DNA from: Ancylobacter sp. Lp-2 | GTDB lineage: Bacteria; Pseudomonadota; Alphaproteobacteria; Rhizobiales; Xanthobacteraceae | Reading direction: 5' to 3' | NCBI RefSeq assembly: GCF_020523795.1 | Contig: NZ_JAJALI010000005.1 | Span: 1 to 64,000, forward strand | DNA length: 64,000 nucleotides | Shown here: piece after piece, positions 25,634 to 32,945 of the stretch | Numbering within the stretch: the stretch's first letter is position 1 | How the letters are laid out: each line of letters starts with the position of its first letter | The notes under the pieces: model-generated | Told to the model about the DNA's origin: nothing | Databases searched by the model: none | The model's input: the letters and a program-made list of their open reading frames with translations, nothing else | Position numbers and translations under genes: made by a program

Positions 25634-26605
25634 TCACACCGCCTGCGCGTAAGGCGCGCTGTTCGTGAAGATCTCAAAGCTCGGCAGCGGGGCGGCCAGG
25701 GCCTCGTCGATGGCCACCTCGACTTCCGCGATCGCCTCGCGCTCGACGGCATCGAGGCGGTCGGCGCCGACGGCCTCGACCAGCGCGGCGCGGCTGACCG
25801 TGATCGGGTCGCGCCGGCTCCATTCGGCAAGGTCCGCCTCGGCCTGGTAGCCGCCCATGTCGGAGGTCGAGAAGCCCTGCATGCGATAGGTCTTGGCCTC
25901 GATCAGCGTCGGGCCTTCGCCACGGCGCGCCCGCTCCACCGCCACCGCGACGGCGCGGTAGACGGCGGTCGCATCATTGCCGTCGACGATCTCCGACGGC
26001 ATCGCATAGCCGGCGGCGCGGATGCTCAGATCGGCGACCGGCGACTGTACAGTGTGGTGGACAGTGAGACCGAACTGGTTGTGCTCCAGCACGAAAACCA
26101 CCGGCAATTTCCACAGGCCGGCGATGTTCATCGATTCGTGGCAGATGCCGGTCTGGGCGGCACCGTCGCCGAAGAAGCACATGGCGACGTCGCGGGTGCC
26201 GCGGACCTGGATGGACAGCGCCATGCCGGTGGCGGCGGGGATCGAGCCGCCGACGATGGCATTGCCGCCGATCATCCCCTTGTCCTTGTCGCCGATCAGC
26301 ATGTGGCCGGCCCGCCCGCCGCAGATGCCGGTGGCGCGGCCGAGGATCTCCGCCGCCACGCCCTTCACCCCGACACCCTTGCCGATGTAGTGGGCATGGC
26401 CGCGATGGGTGCTGGTGACGAAATCGCCGGTGCCCAGCATGGCGGTGGCGGCGACGCCGACCGCCTCCTGGCCGTCGCAGCGATGGATGGGCCCGCGCGT
26501 CTTGCCGGCCTTGTGGAGATCGCCGAGGCGCTCCTCCAGCCGGCGCACGACGACCATCTTGCGATGCATCTCGAGCTGTTCCTCGATCGATGGCGAGTTC
26601 TTCAT
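25634..26605 (-). CDS. 2-oxoacid/acetoin dehydrogenase E1 component, alpha subunit
   Basis: 323-residue TPP-binding alpha subunit. It has HRCDGQEAVGVAATAMLGTGDFVTSTHRGHAHYIGKG and the TPP/Mg motif GDGAAQTGICHESMNIAGLWKLPVVFVLEHNQFG. This is the AcoA/PdhA architecture with the short N-terminus seen in acetoin-type enzymes. GGAGGTG precedes the ATG at 26605. It is the first gene of the operon E1 alpha-E1 beta-E2-SDR-cyclophilin-like. An ATGTTGTAACAT dyad lies 43 bp upstream. Confidence 0.92.
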   Translation of the reverse strand: MKNSPSIEEQLEMHRKMVVVRRLEERLGDLHKAGKTRGPIHRCDGQEAVGVAATAMLGTGDFVTSTHRGHAHYIGKGVGVKGVAAEILGRATGICGGRAGHMLIGDKDKGMIGGNAIVGGSIPAATGMALSIQVRGTRDVAMCFFGDGAAQTGICHESMNIAGLWKLPVVFVLEHNQFGLTVHHTVQSPVADLSIRAAGYAMPSEIVDGNDATAVYRAVAVAVERARRGEGPTLIEAKTYRMQGFSTSDMGGYQAEADLAEWSRRDPITVSRAALVEAVGADRLDAVEREAIAEVEVAIDEALAAPLPSFEIFTNSAPYAQAV

Positions 26606-26647
26606 TCCGTGCACCTCCGACGTCGATCTGACATCGTCATATGATGT

Positions 26648-26659
26648 ATGTTGTAACAT
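26648..26659. promoter_or_regulatory. Operator-like dyad before the E1 alpha gene
   Basis: ATGTTGTAACAT has perfect ATGTT/AACAT arms and lies between the cyclodeaminase stop and the E1 alpha start. A CATATG palindrome is next to it at 26638-26643. It resembles the TGTTATA sites found at the other promoters of this cluster. Confidence 0.5.
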
Positions 26660-26696
26660 TTTTTCAGACAAGACGACTCTGCTTCGCGCGGCCGGC

Positions 26697-27593
26697 TCAC
26701 GGCGTCAGGGCGGACAGCACCAGATCGGCGGCATAGGCATCCTCGGTGGCGATGCCGACCGAGATGAAGACGGTGGTACGGGTGGTGTCGCATGCGACGC
26801 GACCGGCCAGAACCTCGCCGAGTTCGGCATGGATGGCGGCGCCCGAGACCAGGATGTTGCCGGATTCCTGGCTCGCCGCCTCGCGGGATTCGACGAGGAC
26901 CAGATTGGCCATCACGCCGTCGTCGAGCTCGCGTCCGTCGAGGCCGTTCCAGCCCACCGCGCTGAGATGCGCGCCGGGCTTCAGCCACTCGCCCCGGACG
27001 ATCGGCTGTTTCGCCGAGGTAGTGGTGGCGACGACATCGGCGCCGCGCACAGCTTCCTCCGCGCTGGCGCAGGCCGTCGCGCCGATCTCGGCGGCGAAGG
27101 CGGCGGCCTTCATCGGATCGCGCGCCCAGACCCGGACCTCGTCGAAATCGCGGATGCGCCGCATGGTCTCGTAATGGCCGCGCGCCTGCGCGCCGCTGCC
27201 GAGGATGGCGAGCACCTTCGCATTCGGCGCCGCGAGATGGCGCGCCGCCATCGCCGAGACGGCCGAGGTGCGCATCTGGGTGATGTAGGTGCCGTCAAGC
27301 ACCGCGCGCGGCAGCCCGGTCGCGCGGTCGAACACGATGATCACCGCATTGTGGCTCGGCAGGTGCCGGTCGTGGTTGCGCGGGTAATTGCCGACCAGCT
27401 TGACGGCGAAGATGTCGGTGACCGCCGGCATCAGGCACATGTCGCCGCCGGCGGCCTCGTCGACCACCCGCATGCGCACCGGCTGGATCACCCGGCCGGT
27501 GGAGAAGGCGACGAGCGCCTTCTCCATGGCGTCGATCAGCGCGTCGATGTCGAGCGCGGCGGCGATCTGGGTCTTGTCGTAATAGGGCAGCAT
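26697..27593 (-). CDS. Ornithine cyclodeaminase / mu-crystallin family protein
   Basis: 298-residue NAD(P)-binding protein. The N-terminal dimerisation part contains STGRVIQPVRMRV and MPAVTDIFAVKLVGNYPRN. The Rossmann motif is LAILGSGAQARGHYETM, with ATTTSAKQPIV after it. Relatives deaminate ornithine to proline or reduce cyclic imines such as Delta1-pyrroline-2-carboxylate. The ATG at 27593 lies 8 bp after the stop of the DAO-type flavoprotein, so the two are co-transcribed. That pairing suggests oxidation of a cyclic amino acid to an imine that this enzyme processes. The reaction is inferred. Confidence 0.88.
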   Translation of the reverse strand: MLPYYDKTQIAAALDIDALIDAMEKALVAFSTGRVIQPVRMRVVDEAAGGDMCLMPAVTDIFAVKLVGNYPRNHDRHLPSHNAVIIVFDRATGLPRAVLDGTYITQMRTSAVSAMAARHLAAPNAKVLAILGSGAQARGHYETMRRIRDFDEVRVWARDPMKAAAFAAEIGATACASAEEAVRGADVVATTTSAKQPIVRGEWLKPGAHLSAVGWNGLDGRELDDGVMANLVLVESREAASQESGNILVSGAAIHAELGEVLAGRVACDTTRTTVFISVGIATEDAYAADLVLSALTP

Positions 27594-27601
27594 CGCGTTC
27601 C

Positions 27602-28852
27602 TCAGAACCGGGCGGGCGAATAGGGGGCGATGTCGACCGGCGGCGGCTCGCCGGCGGCGATGGCGGCGACGATGGCGCCGGTGACGCAGCCGCTGGACAT
27701 GCCGACATGGTGGTGGCCGAAGGCGAGGATGAGGTTGGGCGTGCGGCCCGAGCGGCCGATCACCGGCAGCGCATCCGGCATGGAGGGGCGGAAGCCCATC
27801 CAGCTGGAGCTCGGCCGCTCGGCGAGCGCCGGCAGGAAGCGCCGGGCGGTGCGCTCCAGATAGGCGTGGCAGGCCGGGTTCGGCGCCTTGTCGAGCCCGG
27901 CGAGCTCCACCATGCCGGCGCAGCGCAGCCCCTCGGCCATCGGCGTCATGGCAAAGCCAGCGGTAGCGCTGGAGCAGGTGCGGGTGATGATGTCGCCGTC
28001 CTGGCCGAAGACGACGTGATAGCCGCGCTCGGTCTCCAGCGGCAGCTTCTCCATCGCCCCGCCAGTCAGCCGACGAGAATGCGCGCCGGCGGCGAGCACC
28101 ACCTGGTCGTAGACGCGGTCCTGTGTGCCGGCGACACGCAGCCGGCCATCCGGCCGCGCCTCGATGGCGCGGATATCGTCGCGCAGCAGCGTGCCGCCAC
28201 CGGCGCAGAAATGCTCCGCCAGCCGCAGGCACACCCCGGCCGGGCTGCCGTAATAATGCAGCGCCGAGCCGAAATGCAGCGCCCGGACGAAGACCGGTGC
28301 GAGATTGGGCTCCAGCCGGCGGATCTCGGCAGCGTCGATCTCCTCGACATCGCCCGCGAGGCGCTTGTAGAGCGCGATCTCGGCGGCGCAGGCCGCATAG
28401 TCGGCTTCGCTTTCATAGAGATGCAGATAGCCGCCGGCGCGCATCATCCGGTCCGCCCCGCTGGCGCGCAGCAGCGGCAGGGCATAATCGAGATTGCGCG
28501 ACAAAAGCGCGTGCAGCGCCCCGGCGATCCGCCCGACCTCCGCCTCGCCGCAATGGGCGAGGAAGGACATCAGCCAGGGCAGCATCCGCGGCGCGTAGCT
28601 CCAGTTGATGCTGAGCGGGCTGCCGGCGGCGAACATCAGCGGCAGCAGCCGGCGCGGGATCGACGGGCTGTTCACCGGCACGAAGGCGTGCGGCGCCAGC
28701 GCCCCGGCATTGCCGAAGGAGGCGCCGTGGCCCGGCTCCTGACGGTCGATCAGCGTGACGGAAAAGCCCGCCCGCTGCAGATAGAGGGCCGAGGAGATGC
28801 CGACGATGCCGGCCCCCACCACCGCAATCTTCTGTCCCTCCGGCGACGGCAT
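27602..28852 (-). CDS. FAD-dependent D-amino-acid dehydrogenase-like oxidoreductase (DadA/DAO)
   Basis: 416-residue flavoprotein. The dinucleotide motif VVGAGIVGISSALYL is at residues 11-25, and DRQEPGHGASFGNAGALAPHAFVP is the classic DadA N-terminal region. The last third contains SSWMGFRPSMPDALPVIGRSGRTPNLILAFGHHHVGMS. DadA-type enzymes oxidise D-amino acids or related secondary amines to imino acids and pass electrons to quinone. It lies 35 bp after the SDR gene and precedes the cyclodeaminase gene by 8 bp. Confidence 0.9.
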   Translation of the reverse strand: MPSPEGQKIAVVGAGIVGISSALYLQRAGFSVTLIDRQEPGHGASFGNAGALAPHAFVPVNSPSIPRRLLPLMFAAGSPLSINWSYAPRMLPWLMSFLAHCGEAEVGRIAGALHALLSRNLDYALPLLRASGADRMMRAGGYLHLYESEADYAACAAEIALYKRLAGDVEEIDAAEIRRLEPNLAPVFVRALHFGSALHYYGSPAGVCLRLAEHFCAGGGTLLRDDIRAIEARPDGRLRVAGTQDRVYDQVVLAAGAHSRRLTGGAMEKLPLETERGYHVVFGQDGDIITRTCSSATAGFAMTPMAEGLRCAGMVELAGLDKAPNPACHAYLERTARRFLPALAERPSSSWMGFRPSMPDALPVIGRSGRTPNLILAFGHHHVGMSSGCVTGAIVAAIAAGEPPPVDIAPYSPARF

Positions 28853-28887
28853 GACCCGCTACTCCCGCTCCCGTGCGTGGCCCGCCC

Positions 28888-29640
28888 TCATTTGCCGAGC
28901 TGCCGGTTGTACATGCGGGTACCGCCGACCACCTGATGCGTCGGCACCACCTCGATCTGCGACACGCAGACATGCGGCGGCGTACCCAGCACATATTCCA
29001 CCGCATCGGCGATGTCGGTCGCCTTCAGGCACTCATAGGGATCGTAGAGCAGCGCGTCCGACTTCGAATGGTCGCCGTCGAACATCTCGGCATGCATGCC
29101 GGTGCGCACGCGGCCGGGGCGGATCTCGGTGACCCGCACATCGGTGCCGAACAGCTCCATGCGCAGGTTGGCGCTCATATTGTGCACCGCGCCCTTGGAG
29201 GCGCTGTACATGGGCTGGCCGGCGGAGGGATACGGCCCGGCCAGCGAGCCGAAATTGACGATGTGGCCGCGATTGCGCTCCACCATGCCCGGCACGGTGA
29301 CCGACAGCGCGTTGTGGATGCCCATGACGTTGACGTCGAGGATGCGCTGCGCCGAGGCGGTCGGCACCGAATAGAGCGTGCCGGTGACGCCGAGCACGCC
29401 GGCGGCGTTGATGAGGATGTCGATCGGCTGGCCGGCGAAGGCTGCCTTCATGCCCTCGGCGTCGGTGACGTCCATGAAGACGGTCTCGACATTGTCGAGC
29501 CCCTTCAGCGCGTCGAGCTTCGGCTGGTCGTTGGAGAGGGCGATGGCGTGGACGCCGTGCCCGGCCAGCATGCGCACCATCGCCGAGCCGAGGCCGCCGC
29601 TGCCGCCGGTGATGAGCGCGCGCATTCCTTTTTCAAGCAT
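28888..29640 (-). CDS. Short-chain dehydrogenase/reductase, second of the paralogous pair
   Basis: 250-residue classical SDR: TGGSGGLGSAM in the cofactor loop, INAAGVLG, catalytic Ser in NFGSLAGP, YSASKGAV at the active site. I set the start at the ATG of 29640 rather than 29646 because GAGGGG lies six bases before the former and abuts the latter. Its C-terminal VVPTHQVVGGTRM matches the SDR at 22620-23333. It heads the SDR-DAO-cyclodeaminase operon, with TTTGTTATATCAA just upstream. It likely acts on a hydroxy-acid or alcohol intermediate. Confidence 0.9.
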   Translation of the reverse strand: MLEKGMRALITGGSGGLGSAMVRMLAGHGVHAIALSNDQPKLDALKGLDNVETVFMDVTDAEGMKAAFAGQPIDILINAAGVLGVTGTLYSVPTASAQRILDVNVMGIHNALSVTVPGMVERNRGHIVNFGSLAGPYPSAGQPMYSASKGAVHNMSANLRMELFGTDVRVTEIRPGRVRTGMHAEMFDGDHSKSDALLYDPYECLKATDIADAVEYVLGTPPHVCVSQIEVVPTHQVVGGTRMYNRQLGK

Positions 29641-29684
29641 GGTCATCCCCTCTTCGATACGCCCTCAGCGCAAGGGAGATGTTA

Positions 29685-29697
29685 TTTGTTATATCAA
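29685..29697. promoter_or_regulatory. TTTGTTATATCAA operator-like site
   Basis: It shares the exact 10-mer TTTGTTATAT with sites at 19620 and 19820. It lies 45 bp upstream of the SDR start, between that gene and the GntR gene, where a repressor could block the promoter. Confidence 0.55.
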
Positions 29698-29859
29698 GAC
29701 AGCGTCAAGCGCTGTTTTGCATCCTGCGGGGCGCACAGGCCGACGACGGGCAGGCGGGCGAACGCGCAAGGGCGGCAGGCGCGGCCAGGCGCCGCCGGCG
29801 GGAGGCCGGCCCGGCGCCCGGGCAGCGCGGAACGCGCGCGATCCCCGCGCGCGGCCTGC

Positions 29860-30540
29860 CTAATCCTCTTCGCGGATGGCGGCGTAGAAGGCCTGCGAGG
29901 AGAAGGCGATGTCGTGCGCGACCGCCTCCGCCGCGGCTTCCCCATCGCCCTCGCGGATGGCGCGGATGATGGCGATATGGTTCAGGATACCGTCATCCGT
30001 CTGCGAGAAGGACGGGTAGATCATCTTGATATAGGAGCCGGTGCGCAGCCAGCAGCTTTCGATCATCTTGACGAGGAACGGCATCTTCGCCGCCTCATAA
30101 ATGGTGAAATGAAAGCTCCAGTTAAGCTCGGTCAGCAACGTATAGTTCTTCTCGCGATTCGCCTCGATGAGACGATCGTTGATCGCGCTGATCTGGATGA
30201 TGTCCTCGCGAGTAAGATTGGGCATGGCCTGTCGCGTTGCCAGACTTTCCAGCGAGCTGCGGATCTTCACCAGCTCGGTAATCTTTTCCTCGTCGAGACG
30301 GGGAATGTAGATGGACCCGTTGCCGCCGAGCTCCAGCACCCCTTCCGCCGCGAGGTTGAACAGTGCCTCCCGGGCCGGGGTGAGGCTGACGCCGAGCGAG
30401 CCGGCGACGGCACGGAGCGTCAGCTTCTCCCCCGGCCGGAACAGCCCCGCCATGATGGCGTGACGCAGCTGGTCGCGCACCCGCACGCCGAGGGTTTCGG
30501 TGCGTTGGAAGGGAGAGAAATTTGCAAGCGCGTCAACCAT
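29860..30540 (-). CDS. GntR-family regulator, FCD subfamily (probable cluster regulator)
   Basis: 226-residue regulator. The winged helix is at about residues 12-78 (RVRDQLRHAIMAGLFRPGEKLTLRAVAGSLGVSLTPAREAL). The FCD domain follows and contains NWSFHFTIYEAAKMPFLVKMIES and HIAIIRAIREGDGEAAAEAVAHD, giving the Asp/His metal-ligand pattern of VanR/FadR-type sensors. It is central in the 16.4-35.5 kb cluster and divergent from the racemase operon. TTTGTTATGATATG lies 27 bp before its own start. I infer that it autoregulates and controls the other TGTTATA-bearing promoters. Confidence 0.88.
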   Translation of the reverse strand: MVDALANFSPFQRTETLGVRVRDQLRHAIMAGLFRPGEKLTLRAVAGSLGVSLTPAREALFNLAAEGVLELGGNGSIYIPRLDEEKITELVKIRSSLESLATRQAMPNLTREDIIQISAINDRLIEANREKNYTLLTELNWSFHFTIYEAAKMPFLVKMIESCWLRTGSYIKMIYPSFSQTDDGILNHIAIIRAIREGDGEAAAEAVAHDIAFSSQAFYAAIREED

Positions 30541-30726
30541 AGGTGCGTCCTCGGCCGTGTTTCTCGTTTGTTATGATATGCATCAGTTGCGTCAAGCTCC
30601 TAACCCTCATGCGAACCGCCCCGCCGCGCCCGGCGCGGTTTCGACATGGGGATATCAGCCACCTGTTGCAAAAATTTTATAACATATTACGCTTCGCCAC
30701 AATCCGAATGCGAACGGAGTTGCGAC
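30541..30726. promoter_or_regulatory. Divergent promoter region with two TGTTATA-type sites
   Basis: 186 bp between the GntR gene and the racemase gene. It carries TTTGTTATGATATG at 30567-30580 and TTTTATAACATAT at 30675-30687 (reverse complement ATATGTTATAAAA), the latter close to the racemase start. Both are AT-rich islands in GC-rich sequence and fit the motif seen elsewhere in the cluster. Confidence 0.55.
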
Positions 30727-31515
30727 GTGAGACTCTGCTGGATTCATCCCACCACCGCCAATGACGCGCTGGCTCCGCTCTGGGCCCGGCTCGAAGAGGC
30801 GGTGCGCCCGGCCCTGCATGTCGGCACCGGGCTCGACTTCCGCTTCCTGCCCAAGAGCGGCAATTTCGTGCGCTCGCTCTATGCCGAGCACATCAACTCG
30901 GTGCACATCGTCGAGGCGGCGCTGCAGGCGGAGGCGGACGGCTATGACGGCGTCTTCCTCGGCTGCTGGAACGACCCGCTATGGGAGGCGCGCGAGGTGC
31001 TGTCCATCCCGGTCGGCTCGGTGAGCGAGCAATCCATGCTGGCGGCGCTCGCCATGGGCAAGCGGCTGGCGGTCGTCACCGTCTCCCAGAAGACCACGGT
31101 GGCCATCGAGAACGACCTGCTGGCCTACGGGCTGCGCGACCGCGCCATCGTGCGGCCGGTGCGCACCATCCTGCCGGAATCCGACGCCGCGCTGCTGCTC
31201 GGCGCGGTGGACGACCCGCACCGGGAGTTCATCCCGCGTGTCGAGGAAGTGGCGCGCGAGTGCATCCGCGACGGCGCCGACGTCATCCTGATCGGCTGCG
31301 CCTACTACGGGCCGCTGCTGCGCCTCGCCGGCTATACCGAGGTGCCCGGCACCGGCGTGCCGGTGGTGGATTCCTCGACGGTCGCGCTGAAATATCTGGA
31401 AGCGATGACCGACATCGCCATGAAGACCGGCATCGTGAAGAGCACGCGGCTGCAGCTGCGCCCGCCGGCCCGCGAGGCGCTGGACGGCGCGCGCCGCAGC
31501 CTGTCGCTGGTTTGA
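30727..31515 (+). CDS. Asp/Glu/hydantoin racemase-family protein
   Basis: 262-residue protein of the two-domain PLP-independent racemase fold. The paired catalytic-type cysteines are visible: Cys80 in GVFLGCWNDP and Cys191 in ILIGCAYYGPL. The N-terminus VRLCWIHPTT is typical of hydantoin-racemase relatives. The start is GTG at 30727, with GGAG eight bases upstream; an in-frame ATG at 30646 lies inside the promoter. It is the first gene of a plus-strand operon with two flavoenzymes and the second WHxH protein. It may supply the enantiomer used by the DadA-type enzyme, or act as a maleate-isomerase-like enzyme. Confidence 0.85.
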   Translation: MRLCWIHPTTANDALAPLWARLEEAVRPALHVGTGLDFRFLPKSGNFVRSLYAEHINSVHIVEAALQAEADGYDGVFLGCWNDPLWEAREVLSIPVGSVSEQSMLAALAMGKRLAVVTVSQKTTVAIENDLLAYGLRDRAIVRPVRTILPESDAALLLGAVDDPHREFIPRVEEVARECIRDGADVILIGCAYYGPLLRLAGYTEVPGTGVPVVDSSTVALKYLEAMTDIAMKTGIVKSTRLQLRPPAREALDGARRSLSLV

Positions 31516-31543
31516 TGCCTCCCATGCAGATGAGAGCGATGCC

Positions 31544-32866
31544 ATGGCGCTGACCGCCCCGATCGACAGCACGCTCGAGGGCGTGGTCTGGAAACGCACG
31601 CTGAAGGAGACGGCGGTCGCCTATCCCCCGCTGGCCGGCGAGGAGATCGCCGATCTCGTGGTGGTCGGCGCCGGCTATTGCGGGCTCAACGTCGCCCTGC
31701 ACGCCGCCAAGGCTGGGCAGAAGGTGGTGCTGATCGAGGCCGGCATCGTCGGCAACGGCGCCTCCGGCCGCAATGGCGGCTACAACGTGCCGCACTTCCC
31801 CGGCCCGGTCACCCCCTCCGCCGTCGAGGGCGCGATCGGCAAGAAGAAGGGGCGCGAGCTGTCCGAGCTGGTGCTCGGCGGCGCCGACGCGGTGTTCCGC
31901 CAGATCGACGCCTACCAGATCAGCTGCTCGGCGCAGCAGAGCGGCTGGATCCAGCCGGCGCACTCGGACACGTCGCTCGCCAAGGTGCGCAAGGTGTTCG
32001 ACGAGTGGAAGGCGTGGGGCGCCGACGTGACCTGGCTGTCCGCCGACGAGGTCGCCGGCCGTCTGGGCGCCGCCGGCTATATCGCCGGCTGGTCCAACCC
32101 GACCGGCGGGACGGTGAACCCCTACAGCCTCAGCATCGGCCTCGGCCGCGCGGCGACGCAGGAAGGCGTGCGCATCTTCGAGCGCAGCCCGGTCGACGGC
32201 ATCGAGGAAGGACCGGGCGGCGTCACGGTGAAGGCCGGCGCCGGCCGGGTGCGGGCGCGGCGCGCCATCGTCGCCACCAATGCCTATACCGGCGATTTCC
32301 TGCCGCAGGTGCAGCGCTCGGTGGTGCCGGTCTATCTCTACCATGCCGCGACCAGGCCGCTGCGCCCGGAGCTGCGCGCCTCCATCCTGCCCACCGGCCT
32401 GTGCTTCACCGACCTGCGCAAATCCGGCGGCTTCGGCCGGCTCGACGAGGCCGGGCGGCTGATCTCCGGCGGCGCGGTGTTCGCCCTCGGCGACAAGCAG
32501 GCCTATGGCTTCGCCCATGCGAGGGCCCGCATGAAGCTGCTGTTCCCGCAGCTCACCGACGCCGACATGCAGTTCGACGACTATTGGGAAGGCTATTGCG
32601 CGGTGACCGAGAGCTACCTGCCGCATGTGCAGCGCCTCGGCAAGGAAGTGTTCTCGGTGGTCGGCTTCTCCACGCGCGGCGTCAACCTGGCGCAGAATCT
32701 CGGCCGGGTGGTCGGCGAGTTCGCCGCCGGCAACCGGACGCTGGACGAGGTGCCGGTGGCGGTGATCGAACAGCGCCGCGATATCGCCAACTGGTCGCTC
32801 AAGGTGCGCGCCGCGCGCCTCGTCTTCCCCCTCTACCAAGCCAAGGACCGGCTCGGCCTCAGCTGA
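31544..32866 (+). CDS. FAD-dependent amine oxidoreductase, DAO fold (PuuB-like)
   Basis: 440-residue flavoprotein. WKRTLKETAVAYPPLAGEEIADLVVVGAG places the FAD-binding motif VVGAGYCGLNVALHA near residue 38, followed by IVGNGASGRNGGYNVPHF, the GASGRNGG signature of gamma-glutamylputrescine-oxidase-like enzymes. The C-terminal part contains WEGYCAVTESYLPHVQRLG and FSVVGFSTRGVNLAQNLGRVVGEF. It would oxidise a primary or secondary amine. It lies 28 bp after the racemase and 79 bp before the TMADH-like gene. Confidence 0.9.
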   Translation: MALTAPIDSTLEGVVWKRTLKETAVAYPPLAGEEIADLVVVGAGYCGLNVALHAAKAGQKVVLIEAGIVGNGASGRNGGYNVPHFPGPVTPSAVEGAIGKKKGRELSELVLGGADAVFRQIDAYQISCSAQQSGWIQPAHSDTSLAKVRKVFDEWKAWGADVTWLSADEVAGRLGAAGYIAGWSNPTGGTVNPYSLSIGLGRAATQEGVRIFERSPVDGIEEGPGGVTVKAGAGRVRARRAIVATNAYTGDFLPQVQRSVVPVYLYHAATRPLRPELRASILPTGLCFTDLRKSGGFGRLDEAGRLISGGAVFALGDKQAYGFAHARARMKLLFPQLTDADMQFDDYWEGYCAVTESYLPHVQRLGKEVFSVVGFSTRGVNLAQNLGRVVGEFAAGNRTLDEVPVAVIEQRRDIANWSLKVRAARLVFPLYQAKDRLGLS

Positions 32867-32945
32867 GCCGACCTCGCCGCGCCGCTCGCGCCCGGGAGCG
32901 CGGACGGTGCGGTGTCTTTCCACGACCGGCCGACCGGAGCGCACC

